A stretch of DNA of 64,000 bases from Microbacterium sp. M28 (GCF_025836995.1 NZ_CP107546.1:2914001-2978000); one strand, 5' to 3'. Shown: positions 7,776-16,534, counted from the stretch's first letter. Notes: generated by a model not told the origin, from the letters alone. Made by a program: numbers and translations.

Positions 7776-10142
7776 TCAGGCGGTGAGATCCGCCGTGGTC
7801 GGGACGCGACCGGCGATCTCCTCGATGACCTCGTCGCCGACGCGGGCCGGCTCGAAGGGCGCGTCGATCTCGGCGCGCTGGAGCAGTTCGGTCATGCGAC
7901 GCTGCCGCTGACGCGTGATCAGCGTCACGACGCGACCGGATCGTCCCGCGCGACCGGTGCGACCGGAGCGGTGCATGTACGTCTTGTACTCGTCGGGCGC
8001 ATCGGCCTGCACGACCAGATCGATGTCGTCGACGTGGATACCGCGAGCGGCGACATCGGTCGCGACGAGGACCTGCACCTTGCCGGACGTGAGGCGCGCC
8101 AGATTGCGCGTGCGCTTGGCCTGGTTGAGATCGCCGTGAAGCGAGACTGCGGCGATACCGACCTCTTCGAACTGCTCCGCGAGCATCTCGGCGTAGGCAC
8201 GGGTGCGTGCGAACACGAGCGTCTGCCCGTCGCGGTCGACGAGCGACGCGAGGATCTCGGCCTTGTCGCGGTGATCGATCACGAGCACGCGGTGCTCGAT
8301 CGTGCTGGTCTCCTGGTTCTCACCGGCGACCTCGTACACGGCCGGGTCCACGAGGAACTCCTCGACGAGGGCGGCGACCTCGCGGTCGAGCGTCGCCGAG
8401 AACAGCAGCTTCTGGCTGCCCTCCGCGGTGTGGCGGAGAATCCGCTGCACCGGCTCGACGAAGCCGAGCTCGCACATGTGGTCGGCCTCATCGAGCACGG
8501 CGATCCGGCAATCCGAGAGGTCGAGCTTGCCCTGGTTGATGAGGTCCTCGATGCGACCGGGGGTGCCGATCACGATGTCGACGCCCTTCTTGAGCGCTCC
8601 GACCTGACGCGCCTGCGGCACGCCGCCGTAGATCTGCGTCGTGAAGAGGCCGACGCTGCGCGCGATCGGCTGGATCGTCCGGTCGATCTGCAGGGCGAGC
8701 TCGCGCGTCGGCGCGAGGATGATCGCTCGCGGGGAGCGGCCGAACTCGCGCTTCTTACCGGCCTGCGATTTCAGGATGCTCTCGACCAGTGGCGCACCGA
8801 ACGCGATCGTCTTGCCCGATCCGGTGCGGCCGCGGCCGAGGACGTCGCGTCCTTCGAGAACGGCCGGGATGCTGGCGGCCTGGATCGGGAACGGCGAAAC
8901 CGCACCCATGTTCGCGAGGGTCTCGACGATGTTCGAGCCGAGGCCCAGATCACCGAAGGTCACGTTCTCGACTTCGGCCGCCTGCACGGTCTTCGCCTCG
9001 AGGCGCTCGTGCACGACGTCCTCCGCCTGCTCGACCGGAGCGGCGGTCTTGTTCCAGTTGTCGCGGGTCGGGCGCTGCTCGGTGCGACGCGGGCGGTCCT
9101 CGTTGTAGCGCGGACGCTCCTGGCGGTCACCGTTGTAGCGCGGGCGCTCGGCGCCACGGTCGGCGTTGTAGCGCGGACGCTCGGCGTCACGACGGGGACG
9201 CTCGGCGGCACGGTCGTTGTTGTACGAGGGGCGGTCGCCATCACGACGAGGACGCTCGGCGGAACGGTCGCTGTTGTAGCGGGGACGGTCGCCGCCACGG
9301 TCGCTGTTGTACGACGGGCGGTCGCCATCACGACGCGGACGCTCAGCCGAACGGTCACTGTTGTAACGCGGGCGCTCAGCCGAACGGTCGCTGTTGTAAC
9401 GGGGACGCTCGCCACCACGGTCGCTGTTATACGACGGACGATCGCCATCACGACGCGGACGCTCAGCCGAACGATCGTTGTTGTAACGAGGACGGTCGCC
9501 ACCACGGTCGTTGTTGTACCGGGGGCGGTCGCCACCACGGTCACTGTTGTACGACGGGCGGTCGCCATCACGACGCGGACGCTCAGCCGAACGATCACTG
9601 TTGTAACGCGCACGCTCTCCACCACGGTCGTTGTTGTAGCGCGGACGTTCACCGCCCCGATCGTTCTCGAAGCGGGGACGCTCGGCACCGCGGTCGTCGT
9701 TGAAATCACGACGCGGGCGGTCCTCGTTGTAGCGAGGGCGTTCGGAGCCGCGATCGTTGTTGTAGCGCGGGCGCTCGCCGTCGAAACGGCGCTCTCCCCC
9801 GGTGAAGCGCGGACGGTCGGATCCGCCGCGCTCGTCACGGTGGTGGGGCGCGTCGCGTCGTCCGGATTCCGCTCGACCGCGGATCGAACGGGCCTCATCC
9901 CGGCCAGCGCGCTCCTGCTCGGTCCAGCGGCGCTTGGGCGCTCCGGACTCGGCGGGACGATAGCCGCGGTGCTTGGGGCTCTTGTGCCCGGGTCCGGTCG
10001 GGCGCGCCGAGCGCTCGTCTCCGGCATCCGCTCGCGACGGGCGCGCATCGTTGTGACGGTCGTGGAACGGAGTCTTCTTGGCGTATCGCGGCTCGAAGTT
10101 GCGCGCGGGCCGTCCACCCTTGGGCTTGTGGTTCTTGGGCAT
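7776..10142 (-). CDS. DEAD-box RNA helicase with long repeat-rich N-terminus
   Basis: A 788-residue protein. An ATP-dependent RNA helicase core covers about residues 405-770: Q-motif region FPIQAASIP, motif I GRGRTGSGKT (about 437), PTRELALQ, TPGR, DEAD (about 550), SAT in LFSATLD, and motif VI HRSGRTGRAGR (about 722). This fits ribosome assembly or cold-induced RNA remodelling. About 400 residues precede the core: a basic start (MPKNHKPKGGRPARNF) and then a disordered array of Arg/Tyr/Asp/Gly repeats (about 119-346). The ATG at 10140-10142 has AAGGA seven bases upstream. An Arg-rich low-complexity arm fits RNA binding or condensate formation (inference). Confidence 0.93.
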   Translation of the reverse strand: MPKNHKPKGGRPARNFEPRYAKKTPFHDRHNDARPSRADAGDERSARPTGPGHKSPKHRGYRPAESGAPKRRWTEQERAGRDEARSIRGRAESGRRDAPHHRDERGGSDRPRFTGGERRFDGERPRYNNDRGSERPRYNEDRPRRDFNDDRGAERPRFENDRGGERPRYNNDRGGERARYNSDRSAERPRRDGDRPSYNSDRGGDRPRYNNDRGGDRPRYNNDRSAERPRRDGDRPSYNSDRGGERPRYNSDRSAERPRYNSDRSAERPRRDGDRPSYNSDRGGDRPRYNSDRSAERPRRDGDRPSYNNDRAAERPRRDAERPRYNADRGAERPRYNGDRQERPRYNEDRPRRTEQRPTRDNWNKTAAPVEQAEDVVHERLEAKTVQAAEVENVTFGDLGLGSNIVETLANMGAVSPFPIQAASIPAVLEGRDVLGRGRTGSGKTIAFGAPLVESILKSQAGKKREFGRSPRAIILAPTRELALQIDRTIQPIARSVGLFTTQIYGGVPQARQVGALKKGVDIVIGTPGRIEDLINQGKLDLSDCRIAVLDEADHMCELGFVEPVQRILRHTAEGSQKLLFSATLDREVAALVEEFLVDPAVYEVAGENQETSTIEHRVLVIDHRDKAEILASLVDRDGQTLVFARTRAYAEMLAEQFEEVGIAAVSLHGDLNQAKRTRNLARLTSGKVQVLVATDVAARGIHVDDIDLVVQADAPDEYKTYMHRSGRTGRAGRSGRVVTLITRQRQRRMTELLQRAEIDAPFEPARVGDEVIEEIAGRVPTTADLTA
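9103..9786 (-). repeat. Degenerate tandem coding repeats in the helicase arm
   Basis: The DNA encodes some thirty degenerate 7-8 residue units of the type DRPRYNSDRGGE or ERPRRDGDRPSYN. Larger blocks recur almost identically (for example around 9235-9320, 9420-9500 and 9535-9610), which points to expansion by unequal recombination. The units are coding and in frame; there are no spacers, so this is not a CRISPR array. Confidence 0.85.
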
Positions 10143-10381
10143 GATGTGTCCTTGTGGGTTCTCGGCACGAGAACAGCCGTCTGCGCGCGCACGCGCAGAG
10201 CGATCCGGACATCCGTCGGCCGGGGCCATTCATGTGATGGTTCATGCGCGTCGATCGACGCTCACCATCGGCCCCTGGACTCACACTTCACACAAAAACG
10301 CCCGCGCCGATGCGCGGCTGTCCGAAGCCGACCCTTCAAGGGTACCGCGACTAGCTGAGAAGACCCCCGTACGATGTCGGG
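10143..10381. promoter_or_regulatory. Divergent promoter region, helicase / epimerase
   Basis: A 239-base non-coding gap between divergent genes. The helicase side is long enough for a leader, as is common for cold-regulated helicases, but I see no clear riboswitch or attenuator. It contains short GC dyads (for example CGCGCGCACGCGCAG near 10185) and an A-run near 10295. The epimerase -10 box lies at its right edge. Confidence 0.5.
10370..10375 (+). promoter_or_regulatory. -10 box of the aldose epimerase gene (leaderless)
   Basis: TACGAT lies exactly six bases before the GTG start, so the mRNA should begin at or next to the start codon. There is no ribosome site. Confidence 0.65.
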
Positions 10382-11278
10382 GTGACTTCTCTCTCCCCCA
10401 CCGGCACCCAGATCCATCTGCAGCGCGGCGCCGTCACGGCGCAGATCGCGCAGGTCGGAGCATCCCTTCGGTCACTGACCGTCGGAGGCGTCGGCCTCGT
10501 GCCGCCCTATCCGCTCGGGGAGCCGACGCCGTCCTGCTCCGGAGTGGTGCTCGCGCCATGGCCGAACCGCGTCCGCGACGGCCGATGGGATGACGAGGGG
10601 ACGGTCAGGCAGCTCGCCATCACCGAACCGAAGCTGAACAACGCCAGTCACGGCCTGCTCCGCTTCGCCACCTACGAGGCCTCGCAGGGCGAATCGTGCG
10701 CCAAGCTGCGCGCCACGATCGTGCCGCAGACCGGCTGGCCGTACGAGCTCGGCACCAGCGTGACGTACACCCTCACCGACGCCGGCATCTCGGTCGAGCA
10801 CGTGCTCGAGAACCGGTCGGATGCCGCGGTCCCCGTGGCCGTCGGCACGCACCCGTTCGTCACGATCGACGATGTCGACCCGCACGACCTCGTGCTCACC
10901 GTGCCGGCGGCGACGCAGTTCGAGGTCGACGACCGCATGCTCCCGACCGGGACGACAGCCGCCCCCGCCGAGCTGCGCGACGGCGTGCGCCTGGGCGACA
11001 CCGTGCTCGACACCGGCTTCACCGACCTGGCCCGGGAAGCCGACGGACGCGTTCGCCACACCCTCGCCGCACCGGACGGGCGCAGCGTCACCCTCTGGCA
11101 GGGTGAGGGCTTCGACTTCGTGCAGGTGTACACGACGACCTCGTACCCCGGCCAGCCGCTCGCCGTCGCGATCGAACCGATGACAGCGCCGGCGGACGCG
11201 CTGAACAGCGGCCTCGGCATCCGACGGCTTCTCCCCGGCGAGAGCTGGACACTGCACTGGGGCATCGAACTCGACTGA
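10382..11278 (+). CDS. Aldose 1-epimerase family protein
   Basis: A 298-residue galactose-mutarotase-like beta-sandwich enzyme, expected to interconvert alpha and beta anomers of an aldose. Family motifs are APWPNRVRDG (about 60), the catalytic-histidine region ASHG (about 89) and THPF (about 158), and the catalytic-Glu region AIEPMTAPADALNSG near the C-terminus. No signal peptide is present, so it is cytosolic. The GTG at 10382 is chosen because the promoter is leaderless. Which sugar it uses is not evident; it is not linked to the sugar locus at 23.6-35.7 kb. Confidence 0.88.
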   Translation: MTSLSPTGTQIHLQRGAVTAQIAQVGASLRSLTVGGVGLVPPYPLGEPTPSCSGVVLAPWPNRVRDGRWDDEGTVRQLAITEPKLNNASHGLLRFATYEASQGESCAKLRATIVPQTGWPYELGTSVTYTLTDAGISVEHVLENRSDAAVPVAVGTHPFVTIDDVDPHDLVLTVPAATQFEVDDRMLPTGTTAAPAELRDGVRLGDTVLDTGFTDLAREADGRVRHTLAAPDGRSVTLWQGEGFDFVQVYTTTSYPGQPLAVAIEPMTAPADALNSGLGIRRLLPGESWTLHWGIELD

Positions 11279-11288
11279 GCGCCCAGGC

Positions 11289-11405
11289 GTGTCCGGGTTG
11301 TTGCAGGTGTTCTTCCGCAACACCCGCACGAACCCGGACACACCATCAGGGGATGTCCGGATCCGTGCGGGTTGGAGACTCGCCGACCCGCACGAACCCG
11401 GACAC
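11289..11405. repeat. Double palindromic element with 19-bp direct repeats
   Basis: GTGTCCGGGTT (11289-11299) pairs with 11331-11341. CCCGCACGAACCCGGACAC occurs exactly twice (11323-11341 and 11387-11405), and an imperfect inverted version, GTCCGGATCCGTGCGGG, lies between at about 11355-11371. The result is two similar hairpins in tandem between the convergent epimerase and exporter genes. Confidence 0.7.
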
Positions 11406-11430
11406 GCCTTGCACCTCGTGCCTCAGACAC

Positions 11431-11486
11431 TCAGCCACGGGCACTCGGCCACGGGCGATCAGCCACGGGCGATCAGCCACGGGAGC
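11431..11486. repeat. Four tandem 14-bp repeats
   Basis: Four consecutive units of TCAGCCACGGGCGA occupy 11431-11444, 11445-11458, 11459-11472 and 11473-11486, with one to three changes per unit. The block lies between the exporter stop and the double palindrome, and is non-coding on both strands as far as I can see. It could vary in copy number between strains. Confidence 0.75.
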
Positions 11487-11514
11487 TGGTCCCCGGCCGG
11501 AGGCCGGCACAGGC

Positions 11515-14500
11515 TCAGTGCAGCGGGTTCGCCGGCGGCAGGCCGCTCTGGCGCTCCCGCAACTCGCGACGGGTGCGCGCCTGCTCGCTCTGGTCCACGG
11601 ACGCGGCGACAGCGGATGCCGCAGCCGCCGCAGCCGCGGCAGCCGCCGCAGCGGCCGAAGCAGCAGCAGCCATCGCCGAGTGCGCCGAGTACGTGGACTC
11701 CTCCTCGTAGTGGGTCAGCCGGTGATGGGTCGAACCCGACCGCTCCAGTTCTCTCGACGGTTGAGCGGGCGCCGCCTGGGCCTGCTCGGCCGGACGCTCC
11801 GACACGGGCGGCTCATCGCGCCCGCTCGCTGCGGCGTTCGCGCCGACGACGGTCAGTGCGCTCACGAGCGGGTCGGTCGCGGCATCCGTCGCGGGTCCAG
11901 GTGCATCCGGACCGTCCTCGGGCCCAGGGCCTGCAGGACCGTCGTCGTCTCCGCCGCGCGCCGAGCGCTTGACCGCTCGACGCTCCTTCGCACCCTCGAC
12001 GAGGTTGTAGAGCGTCGGCAGCACGATCAGCGTCAGGATCGTCGATGAGACGAGCCCGCCGATCACGACGATCGCCAGCGGCTGCGAGATGAACCCGCCG
12101 TGACCGGTGATGCCGAGCGCCATCGGCGTGAGCGCGAAGATCGTCGCCAGAGCCGTCATGAGGATCGGGCGCAGACGCTTCTCGCCACCCGCCATCACGG
12201 CATCCCGTGCCGACAGCCCCTTCTCGCGGTACTGGTTGACGAGGTCGACGAGCACGATCGCGTTCGTCACCACGATGCCGATGAGCATCAGGACGCCGAT
12301 CAGCGAAGCGACGCCGAGCGGCACGCCGGTGACGATCTGCAGCAGGATCGCACCCGTCGCCGCGAACGGCACCGAGACGAGCAGCAGCAGCGGCTGACGC
12401 AACGACTTGAACGTCGCCACCATCACGACGTAGACGATCAGAATCGCCGCGAGCATCGCGAGCCCCAGCTGCGAGAACGAGTCGGCCTGCTGCGAGGCGA
12501 CACCGCCGACCTCGGCGCTGGCGCCGTCGGGCAGGTCGACCTCTTCCAGCGCCGTGTTCACGGATGCCGTCGCCACCGCGAGATCGTCGGATGCCGGCGG
12601 CACCGTCACCGTGGCCGTGCGACGTCCCTGCTGGGTGGTGATCGAGGTGGGTCCTTCGCGCTCCTCGACCGTCGCGACGTCCTGCAGCGGGATCATGCCC
12701 GCGGGCGTCGGAATGGACAGCGCGCGCAGCTCCTCGACCGTGGTCGGGGGCTCGGGCGACGCGATGTAGATCGTCAGTGCGGTGCCGTCGAGTTCGATGG
12801 ATCCGGCCTGCTGCGGCTGCATCGTGCTGGAGACGATCGAACCGACCGCGACCTCGCTGAGGCCGATCGCCGCCGCGGCATCCCGATCCACCACGACCGC
12901 GATGTACGGCAGCGAGGCGGCGAGGTTGTCGGTCACCGTGCCGATGCCGTCGCGGTCCTCGAGCTCGGCGGTCACGGCATCCGTCGCCTCCTGCAACGCC
13001 TCGGCGCTCGGAGCGGTGATGTCGACCTCGATGTCGCTGGAGCCGAAGCCGGCAGACGCGGCGACCGTGATCTCACCGACGTCCTCGAGGTCGGCGACGG
13101 CATCCTGCACGTCGGCGCGGAGCTGCTCCTGGTCGACGTCCGGATCGGTCTGGATCGAGTAGTTGATGCCGGCGCCGCCCGAGAAGGCGTCGCGCAGCGA
13201 CGAGCCGCTGGAGCCGATCGAGACCTGGACGGTCTCCACGCCGTCGACGTCCATGAGGACGTCCTCGACGACCGCGGCCGCCTCGTCCTGGGTCTCCAGG
13301 CTCGCGGTCGGACCGAGATCCTGCGTCACGGTCATCGTGTTCTGGCCGGAATCGCTGAGGAAGTTGACCTTCATCAGCGGTGCCGCGGCGAGCGTGCCTG
13401 CGAGCACGATCACCGCGAGCACGACCGTGACGGCGGAGTGCTTGAGCGTCCAGGTGAGGATCGGGCGATACGCCTTCTGCAGCTTCGACGGCGGAGCGTC
13501 GGGGTGCTCAGGGTCGATCTGCTCACCACGCTCGTCGAGCAGCGGCTTGCCGGGGCGGAGGAACCAGTAGGCGAGCACCGGCACGATCGTCAGCGCCACG
13601 AGCAGCGACGCCGCCATCGCGATCGTCACCGTCATCGCGAACGGGCGGAAGAGCTCCCCGACCATGTCGCCGACGAACACGATCGGCAGGAACACCGCGA
13701 CCGTCGTGATCGTGGATGCCGTGATGGCCCCCGCCACCTCGCGGACGGCGAGCACGATCGCGCTCATCTTGTCCGCGTCGCCGACGTAATGCCGCTTGAT
13801 GTTCTCGATCACCACGATCGAGTCGTCCACCACGCGCCCGATCGCGATCGTCAGAGCGCCGAGCGTCAGGATGTTGAGCGTGTAGCCGAACGCCTGCAGA
13901 CCGATGAACGTGATCAGCACGCTGGTCGGGATCGAGATCGCCGTCACCAGCGTCGAGCGGATCGACAGCAGGAACACGAGGATGATCACGACCGCGAACA
14001 CCAGACCGAGCAGACCCTCGGTCGCGAGCGTCTCGATGGACTGCTGGATGAACGGAGCCTGGTCGAACACGACCGTGAACTCGGCATCCGGGAACGCCTC
14101 GGAGATGTCATCCAGCGCGGCCAGCACCCCGGAGGACACCTCGACCGTGTTGGCCGACGGCAGCTTCGTGATCGAGATGGTGATCGCGTCCTCGCCGTTG
14201 ACGCGCGAGACCGAGGTGACAGGGTCGGAGTCGAGCTCGACCGTCGCGACATCGGCGATCGTCGCATCCGACCCCACGAGCGGAAGCGTCGCGATCTCGT
14301 CGACCGAGCCGAGCTTCGCGCCGGTCTGCACCGTGAGCGTCTCGCCGTCCTCGGTGATCGACCCGCCGGGGAAGAGCGTGCCGTTCTGCTTCAGCGCCGT
14401 GTCGATCGCGTCGGTCCCGACGCCCCGCTCGGCGAGCGCGGCAGGGTCGGGCGTGATCGTGATCCGCTGGCCGATGCCGCCGACGATCTCGGCGGCGTTC

Positions 14501-15009
14501 ACGCCGTCGATGTCCTCGAGGTCGGGGATCGCGACGTTCTCGAGGTCGGCCTGTGCGGTCTGCGCGTCGTCGAAGCCGGTCACCGCGATCTGGATCACGG
14601 GCAGGTCGTCGATCGACACCGACAGCACCTGCGGTTCGACCTCCTCCGGGAGCTGCTGCGAGATGCGGTTGATCGCCTGCTGCATCTTCTGCTCGGCCGT
14701 TGCGAGGTTCTCACCGTAGGCGAAGGTCGCCTGGACGATCGACGCGTTGGTCGTGCTCGTCGCGGTGGTCGACTCGAGGCCGGGTACACCCTGGATCGCC
14801 GTCTCGATCGGCGTGGAGACGTCGTTCTCGACGACCTCGGGCGAGGCGCCGGGGTAGCTGGTCATGACGATCAGGGCCGGCAGCTCGAGCGAGGGGATGA
14901 GTTCCTGCTTGAGGCTGTTGAGCGCGAGTCCGCCGAAGACGGCCGCGACGATCGTCACGAGGGCGATCAGTGCGCGGTTCTTCAGACTCAGGACGGCGAG
15001 TTTCGACAA
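11515..15009 (-). CDS. RND-family efflux transporter (AcrB/SwrC-like)
   Basis: About 1164 residues, with the standard RND layout: helix 1 (ALIALVTIVAAVFGGLAL), a large porter loop, helices 2-6, a second loop and helices 7-12. Motif A-like GRVVDDSIVVIENI in helix 4 carries the Asp pair used for proton relay, so it should be a proton-driven exporter of small molecules or lipids. The start is a TTG (15007-15009) because homologues begin SKLAVLSLKNRA. After helix 12 comes an unusual 150-residue tail with a Pro/Gly/Asp-rich part and a run of about 20 Ala (around residue 1115), then a basic end. It is coupled to the TetR gene upstream by a 20-base gap. Confidence 0.92.
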   Translation of the reverse strand: MSKLAVLSLKNRALIALVTIVAAVFGGLALNSLKQELIPSLELPALIVMTSYPGASPEVVENDVSTPIETAIQGVPGLESTTATSTTNASIVQATFAYGENLATAEQKMQQAINRISQQLPEEVEPQVLSVSIDDLPVIQIAVTGFDDAQTAQADLENVAIPDLEDIDGVNAAEIVGGIGQRITITPDPAALAERGVGTDAIDTALKQNGTLFPGGSITEDGETLTVQTGAKLGSVDEIATLPLVGSDATIADVATVELDSDPVTSVSRVNGEDAITISITKLPSANTVEVSSGVLAALDDISEAFPDAEFTVVFDQAPFIQQSIETLATEGLLGLVFAVVIILVFLLSIRSTLVTAISIPTSVLITFIGLQAFGYTLNILTLGALTIAIGRVVDDSIVVIENIKRHYVGDADKMSAIVLAVREVAGAITASTITTVAVFLPIVFVGDMVGELFRPFAMTVTIAMAASLLVALTIVPVLAYWFLRPGKPLLDERGEQIDPEHPDAPPSKLQKAYRPILTWTLKHSAVTVVLAVIVLAGTLAAAPLMKVNFLSDSGQNTMTVTQDLGPTASLETQDEAAAVVEDVLMDVDGVETVQVSIGSSGSSLRDAFSGGAGINYSIQTDPDVDQEQLRADVQDAVADLEDVGEITVAASAGFGSSDIEVDITAPSAEALQEATDAVTAELEDRDGIGTVTDNLAASLPYIAVVVDRDAAAAIGLSEVAVGSIVSSTMQPQQAGSIELDGTALTIYIASPEPPTTVEELRALSIPTPAGMIPLQDVATVEEREGPTSITTQQGRRTATVTVPPASDDLAVATASVNTALEEVDLPDGASAEVGGVASQQADSFSQLGLAMLAAILIVYVVMVATFKSLRQPLLLLVSVPFAATGAILLQIVTGVPLGVASLIGVLMLIGIVVTNAIVLVDLVNQYREKGLSARDAVMAGGEKRLRPILMTALATIFALTPMALGITGHGGFISQPLAIVVIGGLVSSTILTLIVLPTLYNLVEGAKERRAVKRSARGGDDDGPAGPGPEDGPDAPGPATDAATDPLVSALTVVGANAAASGRDEPPVSERPAEQAQAAPAQPSRELERSGSTHHRLTHYEEESTYSAHSAMAAAASAAAAAAAAAAAAASAVAASVDQSEQARTRRELRERQSGLPPANPLH

Positions 15010-15029
15010 GGCTGTTCTCTCTCGGTCGA

Positions 15030-15608
15030 TCAGACGGATGCTGTGGTGGACGGAGCCGACGCCGGGGAGCGGAGGATCCCGGCGAGGGCGTCGCGGATGA
15101 GCTCTTCGTCGAGCGGCTCGTCGTGGATCTGTGAGTGCCACAGTACGCCGTCGATGAAAGCGGCCGCCGCCCTGGCGCTGTCCACTCCGTGAACGGGGGC
15201 GATGAAGCCGACGACCTCATCGGACCAGTGGCGGGCGAGTTCGCGCACGCGCGGATCGTGCACGGCGGCGGTGACGACCGCGCGTTCGGCCTGGATGCTG
15301 CGCGCATCGACGAGCGCGCGATGGATGAGCCGCGCGAGGGCCTCCGGGGTCACGCCCTCGGCGACGACGGTCTCACGGGTGGCATCGAGGCGCAGGTCGA
15401 CCTCGGTCGCCAGTGCATCGAGGGCGGCATCCCGCAGGTCGTCGAGGGTGTCGAAGTACTGCGTCGTGGCTCCGAGGGGGACGCCCGCCCTCGCCGCCAC
15501 CTTGCGGTGCGTGAGCGCGTCGACGCCGATCTCGACGATGAGCTCCGCCGCCGCGTCGATGATCGACCGGCGGCGCGCTTCGGGGTCGCGTCTGCGGCGC
15601 TGATCCAT
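15030..15608 (-). CDS. TetR-family transcriptional regulator
   Basis: A 192-residue regulator. The N-terminal helix-turn-helix domain (RRSIIDAAAELIVEIGVDALTHRKVAARAGVPLG, split over residues 12-46) is typical, followed by an all-helical ligand domain. The ATG at 15606-15608 is preferred (AAGG six bases upstream); an in-frame GTG at 15624-15626 would add six residues but abuts the putative operator. It lies directly upstream of the RND exporter on the same strand, so it probably represses both and is induced by an exported compound. Confidence 0.9.
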   Translation of the reverse strand: MDQRRRRDPEARRRSIIDAAAELIVEIGVDALTHRKVAARAGVPLGATTQYFDTLDDLRDAALDALATEVDLRLDATRETVVAEGVTPEALARLIHRALVDARSIQAERAVVTAAVHDPRVRELARHWSDEVVGFIAPVHGVDSARAAAAFIDGVLWHSQIHDEPLDEELIRDALAGILRSPASAPSTTASV

Positions 15609-15627
15609 GACTCCCCTTCTGGACACG

Positions 15628-15646
15628 AGTACATGTACTTATGTAC
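15628..15646 (-). promoter_or_regulatory. Probable TetR operator
   Basis: The perfect 12-bp palindrome AGTACATGTACT (15628-15639) is followed by another half site, ATGTAC (15641-15646). It sits 20 bases upstream of the TetR start, overlapping the expected promoter, consistent with autoregulation. Confidence 0.6.
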
Positions 15647-15685
15647 AGGATCTGTCTGTGCGGCGGCTGAGCCGGGGGTGATCGG

Positions 15686-16078
15686 TCACATGAGAGAACC
15701 GAGAGCGAGCCCCGCACCGGCGGCGAGCGCCGAGAGGCCGAAGGTACCCAGCAGGTGGAGGGCGGCCGACGCTCGGGCGCCGTCCTTCCAGAGACCGACG
15801 GCGTCCAGCATCGCCGTGCTGAACGTCGTGTACCCGCTGAGGAATCCGGCACCGACGACGAACAGCGCGTCCGGCAGGGTCGCCGTCACGAGCCCGAGCG
15901 CGAACGAGCCGCTGATGTTCACGACCACGATGCCCCACGGAAATCGCTGCGTTGGGGAACCCGTTCGGGGCCCTCGCCTCGGTCCGATCGCGGCGGTCAC
16001 CCCGACGTCGACGAGATACCGCGTCCCCGCCCCGAGGCCGCCCGCGACGGATGCCAGCAGGAAGAGCAACGGTGTCAT
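15686..16078 (-). CDS. crcB: CrcB/Fluc fluoride channel subunit
   Basis: A 130-residue four-helix membrane protein of the CrcB family, which forms dual-topology fluoride channels. Signature segments are GIVVVNISGSFALG (helix 2) and GFLSGYTTFSTAM (the helix 3 break with the Thr/Phe/Ser that line the fluoride path). Its ATG overlaps the stop of the second crcB copy (ATGA). Two adjacent paralogues suggest an obligate heterodimer of opposite orientation, as in other Gram-positives. Confidence 0.92.
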   Translation of the reverse strand: MTPLLFLLASVAGGLGAGTRYLVDVGVTAAIGPRRGPRTGSPTQRFPWGIVVVNISGSFALGLVTATLPDALFVVGAGFLSGYTTFSTAMLDAVGLWKDGARASAALHLLGTFGLSALAAGAGLALGSLM

Positions 16079-16443
16079 CGTTCTATGCTCCGCGGCGTCG
16101 CCAGGCGCAGGCCGCCCCAGGCGGCGATGGCGCCGAGACCCAGGCTCGCCACGACGAGGGCGATCGTCCACCACGGAGCGCTGTGCCACAGTTCGATCGA
16201 GCCGATCGCGAACGCACTGTACGTCGTGAAGCCACCCAGAATCCCCGTCGCCAGGAAGACGCGCAGGTCGGACGAGGCCGGAAGCCTGGCGGCCAGGATG
16301 CCGATGAGCAGCGCCCCGACCACGTTCACCAGGAGGGTCGCCACGACGCCGGCGGCCTGCGGGATGGCCAGCCCGACCAGGAGACGGCCGGCCGTGCCGA
16401 GGCTTCCTCCCATCATGACGAGTAGAAGTCGGCGAAGGCTCAC
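16075..16443 (-). CDS. crcB: CrcB/Fluc fluoride channel subunit, second copy
   Basis: A 122-residue CrcB paralogue with the same four-helix plan: VNVVGALLIG in helix 2 and GILGGFTTYSAFAI in helix 3 (Tyr in place of the first Phe of the usual TTFS motif). It is the first gene of the crcB pair. The GTG at 16441-16443 is six bases after a TAGAGT -10 box, so the mRNA is leaderless and there is no room for a fluoride riboswitch. Confidence 0.92.
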   Translation of the reverse strand: MSLRRLLLVMMGGSLGTAGRLLVGLAIPQAAGVVATLLVNVVGALLIGILAARLPASSDLRVFLATGILGGFTTYSAFAIGSIELWHSAPWWTIALVVASLGLGAIAAWGGLRLATPRSIER

Positions 16444-16449
16444 GCCGAC

Positions 16450-16455
16450 ACTCTA
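16450..16455 (-). promoter_or_regulatory. -10 box of the crcB pair (leaderless)
   Basis: TAGAGT (minus strand) is six bases upstream of the GTG start. Confidence 0.65.
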
Positions 16456-16534
16456 GTCCGGAGGCCCCTGGCAGCGGGGCGCTCGCCTGTCAAGGCGCTG
16501 GCGGCGACGGAAGCGCAGGTCCTTGACTGTGCCT

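Noticed and set aside
9103..9786. Possible CRISPR array or satellite DNA
   Set aside because: The repeats are contiguous, degenerate and in frame within the helicase gene, with no spacers and no cas genes.
12100..15192. A 1030-codon open frame on the plus strand opposite the RND exporter
   Set aside because: It is the GC-rich antisense frame of a well-supported gene, full of Arg/Asp/His runs and without any family motif. The same applies to long frames opposite the radical SAM gene (5298-7208), the helicase (7971-10358) and the sugar locus (25292-27724 and 28731-30569).
16444..16522. Fluoride riboswitch upstream of crcB
   Set aside because: The -10 box six bases before the GTG leaves no leader to carry it, and no pseudoknot-like motif is visible.
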